Under the pieces are notes generated by a model, which saw only the letters and a list, made by a program, of their open reading frames with translations, was not told the DNA's origin and made no database searches. From PMG-095 sp049324695 (GTDB lineage: Bacteria; Myxococcota_A; Polyangia; Polyangiales; Polyangiaceae): a stretch of 64,000 bases of DNA. Each line of letters starts with the position of its first letter. The stretch's first letter is position 1. Of this stretch, positions 45,100-54,437 are shown piece by piece. A program made the translations under genes and the position numbers. The stretch lies in the NCBI GenBank assembly GCA_049324695.1, contig JBMOMJ010000056.1, positions 124,001 to 188,000 on the forward strand, written 5' to 3'.

Positions 45100-46463
45100 T
45101 GGCGCGCACGGTTCTCCTGATCGAGCCCGACGTGGATGTACTCGGGGCGATGGCATCCAAGCTGCGCAGCCGCGGGCTGGAAGTATGGATCGCCGACGGT
45201 TTGGAGAGCGCAATTGCGCGCGCGCGAATGGGCCGCCCGGACGTGGTCTTGCTGTCGGCCGAGGTGCCCGAAGGCGTCGAGCGTGCGCTGTCGGAAGCGA
45301 TCGGCTTACCGAGCTTGCCGTGTTTTCGGTTGGTTGATGAGCCCGAGCGTTCCAGGCCGTCGCTGTTGCCACGCGAGGATGCCGACGCGATCGCGCGGCG
45401 TGTGCACGCGTTGCCGACCGCGTCGCCGAGCATCGTTCCCGAAGCCAGTGACTTTCGCGGCGATCTCGGCCAAGTATCGATGGTCGACCTGATTCAGCTA
45501 CTCGGAGCGAACCGACGCAGTGGCGTGCTGCTGCTGCAAACGCCGCTCGGAGCCGGCGAGGTGCGCTTCGGCGACGGCGAGGTGATCGACGCCTTGTACC
45601 GTCGCCTCGAGGGAAAAAAGGCGTTTTATCGGCTACTCGGTGAGCGCGACGGCACGTTTTCGTTCGTGGGCGGGCAAGCGGGTTCGTTCCTGCGCCGCAT
45701 CGACTTACCGACACATGCCCTGTTGATGGATGGCATTCGCGAGCTCGACGAAGCACGCGAGCTGCGCGCCGCGCTGGACCTAGGCGACGACGCTCTGGTT
45801 GCGGTGCAACCCGACGTGCAGAGCGGCAGCGATCCGCGCGCGATGGTGCTGGCCATGCTGGCCACGCCGCGCACCCTGCCCGAGTTGCTCGACGACGTGC
45901 CGGCGCTCGACCTCGAGGTGCTCACCATCGTCAGCAAGCTGCTGAACACGGGTATGATTCGGCGCATCGCGGGCGGGACGCGGCGCATCGAGCTCTCCGA
46001 TCCGGACCGGCTGGGAGTGCTAGCGGCGCTGGCCAAGCGCGTCGCAAGGCCTGGTTTTCGCGACGCGGGACGCCTTGCCATCGCCGCGCTGCCCAGTCGC
46101 TTGCTCGGCGTCGCGGCCGCGCTTTCGCGCATTGCCGAAGCGCTGCCGCCGTCGGACGCAGTGCCCACGACTCCCATCCCGCACGTGCTCGGCACGCTGC
46201 GTTTGGCCGAGTCGGTCGATGTGGACGTCGTTGGCATTCCATTGGTTGATGCGTACGCACCGCTCTGGTCCATCGTGTTGCCGGGCTGCTCGGCGCTCGC
46301 GAACTTGGACCGCGAAAGGAACGACTTGCTTGCCAGCGCCTGCCAGCTAGCTTCGGTCCCGGTGCTCGATGCAGGCGACCTGGAATTGGCCGAGGACGAT
46401 TCGAGTCCGGAGACGCTGGCGATGCTGATCCAACGCCTGCTCGAGAGCGCCGCGGGAGCCTGA
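45099..46463 (+). CDS. Pseudo-receiver-PATAN (DUF4388) protein
   Basis: The 454-residue protein starts one base inside the previous stop (TGATG). Residues 1-105 have a receiver fold without the phospho-Asp (LLSAEV where a D is expected). Residues 119-192 are a PATAN domain (DFRGDLGQVSMVDLIQLLGA, then GEVRFGDGEVIDA and the GKKAFYRLLG end). The remainder is helical, with a winged-helix-like RTLPELLDDVPALDLEVLTIVSKLL and a C-terminal region I do not recognise. PATAN modules bind partner proteins; three proteins with this module lie in the window. Confidence 0.78.
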   Translation: MARTVLLIEPDVDVLGAMASKLRSRGLEVWIADGLESAIARARMGRPDVVLLSAEVPEGVERALSEAIGLPSLPCFRLVDEPERSRPSLLPREDADAIARRVHALPTASPSIVPEASDFRGDLGQVSMVDLIQLLGANRRSGVLLLQTPLGAGEVRFGDGEVIDALYRRLEGKKAFYRLLGERDGTFSFVGGQAGSFLRRIDLPTHALLMDGIRELDEARELRAALDLGDDALVAVQPDVQSGSDPRAMVLAMLATPRTLPELLDDVPALDLEVLTIVSKLLNTGMIRRIAGGTRRIELSDPDRLGVLAALAKRVARPGFRDAGRLAIAALPSRLLGVAAALSRIAEALPPSDAVPTTPIPHVLGTLRLAESVDVDVVGIPLVDAYAPLWSIVLPGCSALANLDRERNDLLASACQLASVPVLDAGDLELAEDDSSPETLAMLIQRLLESAAGA

Positions 46464-46467
46464 AATC

Positions 46468-47529
46468 GTGGCGTCTACGCTGCGCATCGCGGTGATTGCG
46501 GGAGACGGCATCGGCCCCGAAGTGACCGAGGTTGGGCTGCGCGCGTTGGCTTGGGCGCGCGACGTGCACTCAGTTCCGCTCGAGATCTGGCAGCTTTCGC
46601 TGGGTGCGGAGCGTTGGCTCAAGGAAGGCGTTGGTCTACCGCCGGCGCTCTTTGAAGAGATTCGTTCAACGGCGAGCGCAGTGCTGCTGGGTGCGCTGGG
46701 TGACCGACGCATTCCTGGACACGAACACGCGCGGGAGATTTTGTTTGGGTTGCGCTTCGGTTTGGATCTGTACGCCAACGTGAGACCGGTGCGGGCGCTA
46801 GCCGATCGCCTCGTGCCGCTGCGCAGTGCTTCTGCAGGCGACGTGGACATCCGCGTTTTTCGCGAAAATACCGAGGGTTTGTACGCTGGTATCGGCGGTC
46901 AGCTGCGCCGCGGGACTCCGCACGAGGTCGCGATCGAAGAAGACGTCAACACCAGGCTCGGCGTCGAGCGCATCGTGCGCGCGGCCTTCGACTTTGCACG
47001 CCGCGAGCGCCGCAAGCTGTGTCTGAGCGACAAGTCGAACGCGATGCGCCATGCGCACGAGTTGTGGCAGCGCGTATTCTTGGAGGTGCGCGCCGAGTAC
47101 TCCGACGTCCAAGCCGAACACTTATACATCGACGCACTTTGCTACGAGCTGGTGCGCAATCCGGCGCGCTTTTCGGTGATTGTGTGCTGCAACCTATTCG
47201 GTGACATCAGCTCCGATCTAGTGGCCGCGCTCGCCGGAGGTCTGGGTCTCGCGCCCAGCGCAAGCCTGCACCCCGGCGCCAACGTGCCCGGCCTATTCGA
47301 GCCGGTTCATGGGTCCGCGCCTGATCTCGCCGGTCGGGGATTGGCGAACCCCATCGCAATGCTGCGCACTGTGGGTATGCTGCTCGCGAACCTCGGCCGG
47401 CCGGAGCTCGAGCTCGCTATCGAGGGTGCCGCGCGCGAGGCTCTGGAGGCTTTCGAGTGCACCCCCGACGTCGGCGGCACGCTCGGCACCCGTGCGGCGG
47501 GTGAGGCAGTGCTGCGGCGCCTACGCTAA
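46468..47529 (+). CDS. Isopropylmalate/isocitrate dehydrogenase family enzyme
   Basis: The 353-residue enzyme begins IAVIAGDGIGPEVTEVGLRAL and has the family metal and substrate motifs (ENTEGLYAGIGG, DKSNAMRHAHELW, IDALCYELV) and the NAD-binding GSAPDLAGRGLANPIAM near the C-terminus. ENTEGLYAG is more like NAD-isocitrate, homoisocitrate or tartrate dehydrogenases than classical LeuB, so the substrate is uncertain. No leuC or leuD is nearby. It starts at GTG 46468, four bases after the signalling gene before it, so this metabolic gene is embedded in a signalling operon. Confidence 0.88.
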   Translation: MASTLRIAVIAGDGIGPEVTEVGLRALAWARDVHSVPLEIWQLSLGAERWLKEGVGLPPALFEEIRSTASAVLLGALGDRRIPGHEHAREILFGLRFGLDLYANVRPVRALADRLVPLRSASAGDVDIRVFRENTEGLYAGIGGQLRRGTPHEVAIEEDVNTRLGVERIVRAAFDFARRERRKLCLSDKSNAMRHAHELWQRVFLEVRAEYSDVQAEHLYIDALCYELVRNPARFSVIVCCNLFGDISSDLVAALAGGLGLAPSASLHPGANVPGLFEPVHGSAPDLAGRGLANPIAMLRTVGMLLANLGRPELELAIEGAAREALEAFECTPDVGGTLGTRAAGEAVLRRLR

Positions 47530-47550
47530 AATCTCGGCAGCCTGCGCTCG

Positions 47551-50500
47551 GTGTGGTACGGGCCCATCATGGTCGGGCTCCCCCCCGCCCGCGACGACGA
47601 AGACAAGCTCACCGCCGCGCGGGGTGAATTCGTTGCGAGCTTGCCGCGTAGGATCGAAGTGCTGCGCGCCGGGCTGGCTGCATTGGCAGAGGCGCCAGCC
47701 GACCGCGATCGGCGCAACGGGCTTTTGCGCCGGCTTCACGCTTTGAGCAGTGCCGCCCGCGTGCTCGGCTTCGCCAGCGTCGCGGAGGTGCTGAGCGAAT
47801 CGGAGCGCTCACTTCGCAAGACCGGGCAGCCGGGTGGTTCCGCGATTCACGACGTGAGCCGCGCGCTCGACGTGCTGCCGTCCCTGATGTTGGGCGCGCC
47901 CCTGTCCCCGACCGACCCGGGCAGCGTCGAACGTGCGCCGAACCGGCCCGGACCGATGGGCGTGCTGCTTTATGGCCCGCCGAGCCTTGCCGACGGCCTC
48001 GACACCGAAGCTGGCCCCGGTTTCGAGCTGACGCGCGCCGACGAGGACGCCGCGCGAGCGCTCACGCTGGCGCGCAGCGTGGGGCCCGATGCCGTCGTCG
48101 TAGACGCCGATCGTCGGGGTGCACGCGAGCTAGTTGAAGGTGTGCGCGGTGACGATCTGATCGCGCCGGTCGCCATCCTCGTGGTCGGCAGCTTTGCTTC
48201 CACCGAAGCGGCGGCGGGCTACGTCGCTGCCGGCGCCGATCGGGTACTGCCGAAGCCAGTGAGCCCGGACACGCTGCGCCGAGCCCTGCTCGATGTGCGG
48301 GAGAGCGCCACGCAGGTGCGCTCGCCGCGCGAACCCGTTGGCGAGCTCAGCGTGGAGGAGCTTGCCGAGCGCATTGCGGTCGAGATGAAAAAGGGGCTCA
48401 CCGACAGCGTGGAGCTCGGAGGCAAGTCGGCGCGTATCAGCTTCGGTGATGGCGCGGACGTGCTGGGCGCGGTGTGGGGCGCCGTCGCGCGCGTGCGCGA
48501 GCTCGTGACGCTGCGCTCGGGCGGCAACGTGCGTTTTCAGCCTGTTGGGCCTGAGGGCGCGGTGCCGGTTGCTCCCTGGATGGGCGAAGAGCGCCGAGCC
48601 GGTGAACGTGGTGCGCGTTCGGGGCGCGGCGCGGAAGACGTTGCTTTGAAGGGCCGCCGAGTGGTCGTTGCTGATGACGATCCGGCGGTGGTCTGGTTTT
48701 TGGGCGGTTTGCTCAAAGCGGTGGGCGCCGAGGTGATCGAGGCTCACGACGGTCAGCGCGCGCTCGAGCGTACCTTCGAGGTGTGGCCTGATTTGGTGGT
48801 GAGCGACGTGCTCATGCCGCAGCGCGATGGCTTCTCGCTGTGCCACGAGATCAAGCGCGACGTGGTTGTGCGCGACGTGCCAGTGATCTTGCTCTCGTGG
48901 AAGGAAGATCTGTTGCAGCGCGTGCGCGAGCTTGGCGCGGGTGCTGATGGCTACTTGCGCAAGGAAGCCGCCGCCTCGACGGTAATTGAGCGGGTGCGCG
49001 AAGTGCTACGGCCGCGAGCTCGCATCGAGCAGCGGTTGCGAGTGGGCGGCGAGGTGCGCGGGCGTTTGGATGGGCTCACGCCGCGCCTCATTCTCGAGCT
49101 TTCCATGCAGGCCTGGCGGGATGCCACCTTGAGCATTCGCGACGCCGTCTACTTGTACGAAGTGCAGGTGCGCGGCGGCCGCTTGAAGTCGCTCACGCGT
49201 AGCTCGAGCGACGGCAGCTTCGAGCGTGGTCCCAAGGTGCTGATGAGCTTGCTGGGCGTGAGCGCTGGGCGCTTCGTGGTCGAGCCAAACAGCGCCCCTT
49301 GCCGCACCGAATTCGATGCTCCCCTCGCTGAGCTGCTGGACGAACCCGTGCGGCGGGCGCGGCAGGCGTTGGTTGCGCTTTCGGCGCAAACTCTGCCCCA
49401 CGTCGTGGGTGTCGATATCGATCTCGACGCCATCGGCGGCTATTTGGCGTGCACCCCAGATAGCGCGAAGGCGCTGATCGAGCGGCTGAGCGACGGTGGT
49501 TCACCTCGCCAAATGCTGCTCACCGGCGAGGTCTCGGCGCTGCTGCTCGAAGCCGTGCTTTCCGACCTCGCCCGGCGCGGCGCGATTCGCTCTGTAGAGC
49601 ACGACGCAGCGCCGCTGGTTCCCGGCGGCTCCATGCGCGCCGCAGCGGTGCGCGCGGCCGGCAGCGAAAGCTTCGACACCGCGGAAGCGTTTTCGGAGCC
49701 GCCGCCGCCGCAAAACGTTCCGAGCCCTGCCGACGCCCAGCGTGTCGCAGCGGCAGCCATCGAATCGGCCTGGTCCGAGCCGCCCGCGGCGCCCGTTGGG
49801 AGCGCGAGCGTGACCCGCGCCTCGCAGTCAGGCGTCACCGACGGCAACGCAAACACGGCACTCGCCGCGACCGTTGCGGCCGCCGCGGTAACGACCGGAG
49901 TTAGCGCATCGGCGAGCGAGCAAACCTCGCAGCCTCTGCCGCACTCGACGCCGCCCGCTGATGAGGCCGAAGGGTGGTTCAGCTTTCAGGTCGATCCCAC
50001 GGCGACACGCGAGCTGCCGCAAGTGCAGGCCAAAGTCGCCGCAGCAGCCGAGCCGAAGCCACCGGCGGAGCAGCCCAAGGCCGCCGCGGCCGCTCCCGAG
50101 CCGAGCCAAGCAGCGCCCGTCGAAGCGACGGCGCTTCCCGCCGAGGCCAAGAAGGAATCGACGCCGCTCGGGCTTGGGCCAACACAATCGGCGCAGCCTC
50201 CCACGGCATCTACCAGCGATAGCTTAGAAGGGCTCACGATCTCCTCAGCGCCGCCGCCCTCGCGCGCCGCCGAGAGCGTCCAGCGCCCCGGCTTACGACC
50301 GGTGCTGCGTCTCGACGCCGTGCGCGACCGCTCATCTCCGAGCATGGCGGATGTGTTCGCCGCTGCCCTCGAAGAAGGGCCGCCCGACAGCGTTCCTCCA
50401 CCGGATTCAGTGAAGGCTCCCGTCGCGCAAACGGTGCCGCAACCAAGCGTTGCCGAAGCGCCAACCGCAGCGAAAGCCGCCCAGCCGAAAGCGCCGGAGC

Positions 50501-51375
50501 CAAAAGCGCCGGAGCCCGCCGCAAAAGCCGTGGAGCCTGCGCCAAAAGCTCCCGAACCCGCAGCGGCATCAGGGGAGGAGCCCGAGAGCTCGCCCGATCC
50601 GGGTACGGTCCTGATGCAAGAGCCGCTGCCCACGCAATCCAAGGCTCCAGTCGAGGCGAAGGCGTCGGAAAAATCCGAAAAGCTGCCTGTCGCCGCGAGC
50701 GTCGAATCGAGGCCCAAAGAGGCCGAGCCGAAGCCGAAAGAGGCCGAGCCGAAGCCGAAGGAAGCCGAGCCGAAGGCTAAAGACGTCGAGGCGAGAGCCA
50801 AGGAGGTCGAGCCGACCCAACCGCGCAGCGTCGCCGCGCAGCCACGCGCGTCCAACAGGTCAGCAACGCCAACACCGCCGCCTGGAGCTGCCAAGCCGGA
50901 GTCCGAGCCGGCCCCTGTTGCGGGGGAGAGCATTGGCCGCACCTTGGTGCTGGTCGTCGTCGCGTTCGTGGGAGCCTTTTTGTTGGTCGATCGCGTGATT
51001 GTTCCGATGCTCGCGCCGCGCGAACAGATCGCTCCTACTCCCCCACCTTCGGCCCTGGTTGCGGCGACGCGTGCATCCGCAGCGCCGCCGGCCGGCCCGG
51101 TACTGAAAATAGAGGAGCTCGCTATTCCAGCGGGCGTCGATCTCGGCGCGAACCGGGGGCTCATCGACATCGTTGGGCAAGAAGGCGACGCCCTCTACGT
51201 CGACAATACCTTCGTCGGGCGCGGTCCTGGACGCAGCGTACCGGTCACTGCGGGGCGTCACGAGGTGCGCATCACGCGCGGCGACTCCGTGCAGTCGACG
51301 CCGCTCGAGCTTGGCGCGGGGAAGCGCTTGCGCGTGAGCCTGCCGCCCGCCGCGCGACCTCGCCCCAATCCGTGA
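47551..51375 (+). CDS. HPt-receiver-PATAN transmembrane PEGA protein
   Basis: The 1,274-residue protein begins at GTG 47551 (or ATG 47569). Residues 15-90 look like an HPt domain with candidate H63 in RRLHALSSAARVLG. A pseudo-receiver (about 135-260), a helical linker and a full receiver (about 375-490, ADDDPAVVWFL, D419, lysine in YLRKEA) follow. Residues about 505-600 form a PATAN domain. A 500-residue Pro/Ala-rich linker with KEAEPKP repeats leads to a membrane helix (1131-1153, TLVLVVVAFVGAFLLVDRV) and a PEGA-like domain (NRGLIDIVGQEGDALYVDN on). The large cytoplasmic part and an extracytoplasmic anchor suggest a signalling scaffold. Phosphotransfer is predicted from motifs only. Confidence 0.8.
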   Translation: MWYGPIMVGLPPARDDEDKLTAARGEFVASLPRRIEVLRAGLAALAEAPADRDRRNGLLRRLHALSSAARVLGFASVAEVLSESERSLRKTGQPGGSAIHDVSRALDVLPSLMLGAPLSPTDPGSVERAPNRPGPMGVLLYGPPSLADGLDTEAGPGFELTRADEDAARALTLARSVGPDAVVVDADRRGARELVEGVRGDDLIAPVAILVVGSFASTEAAAGYVAAGADRVLPKPVSPDTLRRALLDVRESATQVRSPREPVGELSVEELAERIAVEMKKGLTDSVELGGKSARISFGDGADVLGAVWGAVARVRELVTLRSGGNVRFQPVGPEGAVPVAPWMGEERRAGERGARSGRGAEDVALKGRRVVVADDDPAVVWFLGGLLKAVGAEVIEAHDGQRALERTFEVWPDLVVSDVLMPQRDGFSLCHEIKRDVVVRDVPVILLSWKEDLLQRVRELGAGADGYLRKEAAASTVIERVREVLRPRARIEQRLRVGGEVRGRLDGLTPRLILELSMQAWRDATLSIRDAVYLYEVQVRGGRLKSLTRSSSDGSFERGPKVLMSLLGVSAGRFVVEPNSAPCRTEFDAPLAELLDEPVRRARQALVALSAQTLPHVVGVDIDLDAIGGYLACTPDSAKALIERLSDGGSPRQMLLTGEVSALLLEAVLSDLARRGAIRSVEHDAAPLVPGGSMRAAAVRAAGSESFDTAEAFSEPPPPQNVPSPADAQRVAAAAIESAWSEPPAAPVGSASVTRASQSGVTDGNANTALAATVAAAAVTTGVSASASEQTSQPLPHSTPPADEAEGWFSFQVDPTATRELPQVQAKVAAAAEPKPPAEQPKAAAAAPEPSQAAPVEATALPAEAKKESTPLGLGPTQSAQPPTASTSDSLEGLTISSAPPPSRAAESVQRPGLRPVLRLDAVRDRSSPSMADVFAAALEEGPPDSVPPPDSVKAPVAQTVPQPSVAEAPTAAKAAQPKAPEPKAPEPAAKAVEPAPKAPEPAAASGEEPESSPDPGTVLMQEPLPTQSKAPVEAKASEKSEKLPVAASVESRPKEAEPKPKEAEPKPKEAEPKAKDVEARAKEVEPTQPRSVAAQPRASNRSATPTPPPGAAKPESEPAPVAGESIGRTLVLVVVAFVGAFLLVDRVIVPMLAPREQIAPTPPPSALVAATRASAAPPAGPVLKIEELAIPAGVDLGANRGLIDIVGQEGDALYVDNTFVGRGPGRSVPVTAGRHEVRITRGDSVQSTPLELGAGKRLRVSLPPAARPRPNP

Positions 51376-53669
51376 TGCTTCCCCCGCGGATCCGAACGTT
51401 CGCGTGGGCCCTCCTGCTCGCGGCCTGCCATCGGGAAAAGGAACAGTCGCCGGCGCCCACTCGGAAAGCCGACCCTGCTCCGGCTACGGCCACTCCTGCT
51501 TCGGGCGCGGCAGAAAGTCAGGAGAAGGTCGAGCTGCTTTCGCGCTTGGAAAGCTGCGAGGTGAGCCACGAGGGCGTGATCGTCGACATGGGCGCGAGTG
51601 GAGTCAACGCGCGGCGACGCTTCGCGTTGGGCCCCTTCCCCGACACACTTCCGAGCGACCGTGAAGGTGCCAGCTTCGAGCGCGTTACGAGCGCGAACCT
51701 ATGGCTCGACGTTTGGCTCGATCAACCGATTGCAAAGCCGCAGCTCAGCCTGCGCGTGCACGGAGGCGCCGCGCGCGTACTGCACCTCGGCGTCGACGAC
51801 GTGCGGCTCGGATCGCTGCGGCTCCCTGGCGACGAAACGCGGACCTTGGCGAGCGCCGTGGGCAGCAGCGGTCTTTCACGCGGCCGTCATCGCATCACGT
51901 TGCGGCTCGCGGGCGCGCCGCGCTCGAACAAGGGCGCTTTGGCTGAGGTCGACTGGATTCGGCTGAGCGAACCCGACGCGGAGCCTGCGCGCTACGCAGC
52001 TCCGACGCGCCGCGATGTGGTCGCGGACGTGGCACTCGATCGCGTGCCGAAACGCAGCTTGGTGTTGCGTGCACCGAGCAGTGTGCGCTGTTGGCTGCGG
52101 CCTTCCGCGGACGCACGTTTGAAGGTCGCCGTCGGCTTGCTCGGTTCGGGGCGCGGCGTCGCGGAGCTGAGATTGCTGCGCGACAGCGAGCAACCGGTGG
52201 TGTTGCAAACGCGCAAAGTTGCGGGCGGCGACGGCGCGAGTTGGACGCCTGTCGCCCTCGATCTGGGCGCTTACTCGCAGTCGGTAGTTGGGCTCGAGTT
52301 CGCGGCGCTGGAGGCGACACGCGGCGGCCGACTAGCGTTCGGCGATCCAATGGTTGTGCGGCGCGCAGCCGAGCCTCCACCGCCAATGCCGCGAGCGCGC
52401 GTGGCCGTGGTGGTGGTTCTTGCTGCGGGCAATCGGCGCCGGTTGCCCCCATGGGGACCTACCGGCGAATTGCGCACGTTGGGCGAGCTGAGCCGCCAAA
52501 GCACGGTGTGGAGCGCGCATCGCGCCCCGAGCAGCGTGGCAGCGGCCGTGGTGGGGAGCTTGCTCAGCGGCTTGCCGCCCGCGGCGCACGGTTGCTCCGA
52601 TCCCAGCTCCCGACTCGCAGCCGAAGTGCGCCTGATCTCCGAGATTGTGAAGGAGTCGAGCGGACGTGCCGCGATGTTTACGGGGGCGCCCACGACGTTT
52701 GCTCCGTTTGGTTTCGATCAGGGCTGGGACATGTTCGAAGCCGTCTCACCCGTGAAGGATCTTCCCGCTGCCGAACCCATCCAGAGGGCATCGCGCTGGC
52801 TCGAGCAGGCGCTTGACGACACGCAGATCCAGCCGGTTTTAGCCGTGATTCACGCGCGCGGCGGGCATCCGCCGTGGGACGCGAGCCGTGAAGAAGCGCA
52901 ACATCTGAAGCCGGTCGACTACGGCGGCGCCATCGATCCACGCCGGGGCGGCATCATCATCGGAGCGCTGCGCAATCGCCAACGCCGCGCGCGACATCTT
53001 TCCGAAGACGATTGGACACGCGTGCACGAGCTCGCACACGCTTCGCTCGCCAAGCAAGACGCGGTGCTCGGGCAATTGGTCGCGTTGCTCAAACGCCGGG
53101 GCGTGTGGGACGAAACGTTGCTGGTCGTGACGGGTGACGTCGCGCCGGGCGAACCACCTGATTTCCCCTTCGATCCCAAAGGCGCACTCACCGAAGATCG
53201 GCTACTGGTGCCGCTCTTAATCAAGTTTCCAGGCGGCGTTTTGGCGGGAAAAGAAGTGCAAGCGCCCTCGTCGATGGAGGATCTCAATGTGACGTTGCTG
53301 AACGCGCTTGGTTTGCGCGTTCCCGAGGGCGTCGCCGGAGTCGACCTCTATTTGCGCGCTCAGGGTCGCGAGCCGCTCGACACGCCGGTGCAGGTTGCGA
53401 ACGTTGGTGATCGCTATGCTACGCGGCTCGGAGCTTGGCTCCTGCGCGGCCAAGCCAACAATGTGCCAGTTCTGTGCGCGCTCGACGTGGATCCAGCCTG
53501 CGTGAGCGATGTTTTCGATCGCGAGCTCGTAGCGGCGCGCGCTCTCTGGCAAGGCAGCTTTTCAGTGCTCAATCAGGCGCGCCGCGCGGCACCTCCCGAA
53601 GCATCCCGCCGCGCGCTGGAGCTCGACGCGGACACGGCTGCCGGCCTGGTGGTTTGGGGCGACCAGTAG
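51375..53669 (+). CDS. Sulfatase-fold lipoprotein without catalytic residues
   Basis: From ATG 51375, overlapping the previous stop by one base, the protein has 764 residues. A signal ends in lipobox LAAC. The middle part (about 110-330) is beta-rich (LWLDVWLDQPIAKPQLSLRV). From about residue 340 the sequence follows the sulfatase fold: VAVVVVLAAGN where VVADD is expected, TVWSAHRAPSSVAAAVVGSLLSGLPP where the C-x-P-x-R site is expected, and LLVVTGDVAP where TSDHG is expected. All metal and formylglycine residues are gone. It is probably a binding or structural protein. It ends the signalling gene run. Confidence 0.75.
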   Translation: MLPPRIRTFAWALLLAACHREKEQSPAPTRKADPAPATATPASGAAESQEKVELLSRLESCEVSHEGVIVDMGASGVNARRRFALGPFPDTLPSDREGASFERVTSANLWLDVWLDQPIAKPQLSLRVHGGAARVLHLGVDDVRLGSLRLPGDETRTLASAVGSSGLSRGRHRITLRLAGAPRSNKGALAEVDWIRLSEPDAEPARYAAPTRRDVVADVALDRVPKRSLVLRAPSSVRCWLRPSADARLKVAVGLLGSGRGVAELRLLRDSEQPVVLQTRKVAGGDGASWTPVALDLGAYSQSVVGLEFAALEATRGGRLAFGDPMVVRRAAEPPPPMPRARVAVVVVLAAGNRRRLPPWGPTGELRTLGELSRQSTVWSAHRAPSSVAAAVVGSLLSGLPPAAHGCSDPSSRLAAEVRLISEIVKESSGRAAMFTGAPTTFAPFGFDQGWDMFEAVSPVKDLPAAEPIQRASRWLEQALDDTQIQPVLAVIHARGGHPPWDASREEAQHLKPVDYGGAIDPRRGGIIIGALRNRQRRARHLSEDDWTRVHELAHASLAKQDAVLGQLVALLKRRGVWDETLLVVTGDVAPGEPPDFPFDPKGALTEDRLLVPLLIKFPGGVLAGKEVQAPSSMEDLNVTLLNALGLRVPEGVAGVDLYLRAQGREPLDTPVQVANVGDRYATRLGAWLLRGQANNVPVLCALDVDPACVSDVFDRELVAARALWQGSFSVLNQARRAAPPEASRRALELDADTAAGLVVWGDQ

Positions 53670-53679
53670 CTGCAGGCTT

Positions 53680-54420
53680 TCAGCGAGCGCGCTCGCCGCC
53701 CCACAGCAGCACGTGGAGCCGCGGCGTGAAGCGGTAGCCATGTTCTCGGCAAAGAGCCGCGAGCACCTCGGCGCGCTCGGCATGAAGCTCTGGAGTGGTC
53801 GCTTCCGGCATCAGGAAAACGCGCTCGTTCGGCCACTGCAGAGGTTCGAGCAGCGCGCGCACCTCGACGAGATCCGAAGCGCCGCGCACCACGAACTTCA
53901 AAAACGCGCGCCCGGTGTCGAGCAGTGCGCGCAGCACCTCCGGCCGAATTCGTTTGGACAACGCATCACCCGCGTGCGCCAACTTGGGCGAAACATTCCA
54001 CTGATTCACTCGCGCGGCCACGCCCGCTTCCGGAGAGATGGTTCCGTTGGTCTCGACCTCGACCTGCTTGTCTGCCGGAATCAGCTCCAACAGGCGACTC
54101 AACGCGGCTTGCTGCAGGAGAGGTTCTCCGCCCGTGATCACCACGCGGTCCTCGGGCGCCTGGCGAATGCGCGCGGCGACTTCTTGCACCGGAGTCGAGT
54201 GGATTTCCTTGGCCGGATCGTAACGCTCGAAGTCCCAAGTGTAACGGGTGTCGCACCACTCACAGCGCAAGTTGCACAAGGCCAGCCGAACGAACAGCGA
54301 TGGTGAGCCCAGGCTAGGACCTTCACCCTGAAGGCTCGCGAAAATTTCGTTGATTTTGAGAGTGTCGGGGCTGGCCACGCGCTTGCTGTGCGGCGAAGTG
54401 TAGCCGGCGCGCGCTGACAT
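53680..54420 (-). CDS. queE: 7-carboxy-7-deazaguanine synthase
   Basis: The 246-residue radical SAM enzyme converts 6-carboxytetrahydropterin to 7-carboxy-7-deazaguanine in queuosine synthesis. The cluster cysteines C49, C53 and C56 in CNLRCEWCD are in the Cx3Cx2C pattern, and ITGGEPLLQ binds SAM. The N-terminal EIFASLQGEGPSLG is typical of QueE. It is divergent from rph with only 17 bases between starts, too short for a preQ1 riboswitch. Other queuosine genes are not in the window. Confidence 0.93.
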   Translation of the reverse strand: MSARAGYTSPHSKRVASPDTLKINEIFASLQGEGPSLGSPSLFVRLALCNLRCEWCDTRYTWDFERYDPAKEIHSTPVQEVAARIRQAPEDRVVITGGEPLLQQAALSRLLELIPADKQVEVETNGTISPEAGVAARVNQWNVSPKLAHAGDALSKRIRPEVLRALLDTGRAFLKFVVRGASDLVEVRALLEPLQWPNERVFLMPEATTPELHAERAEVLAALCREHGYRFTPRLHVLLWGGERAR

Positions 54421-54437
54421 GCTACGCCGGGGACCTC

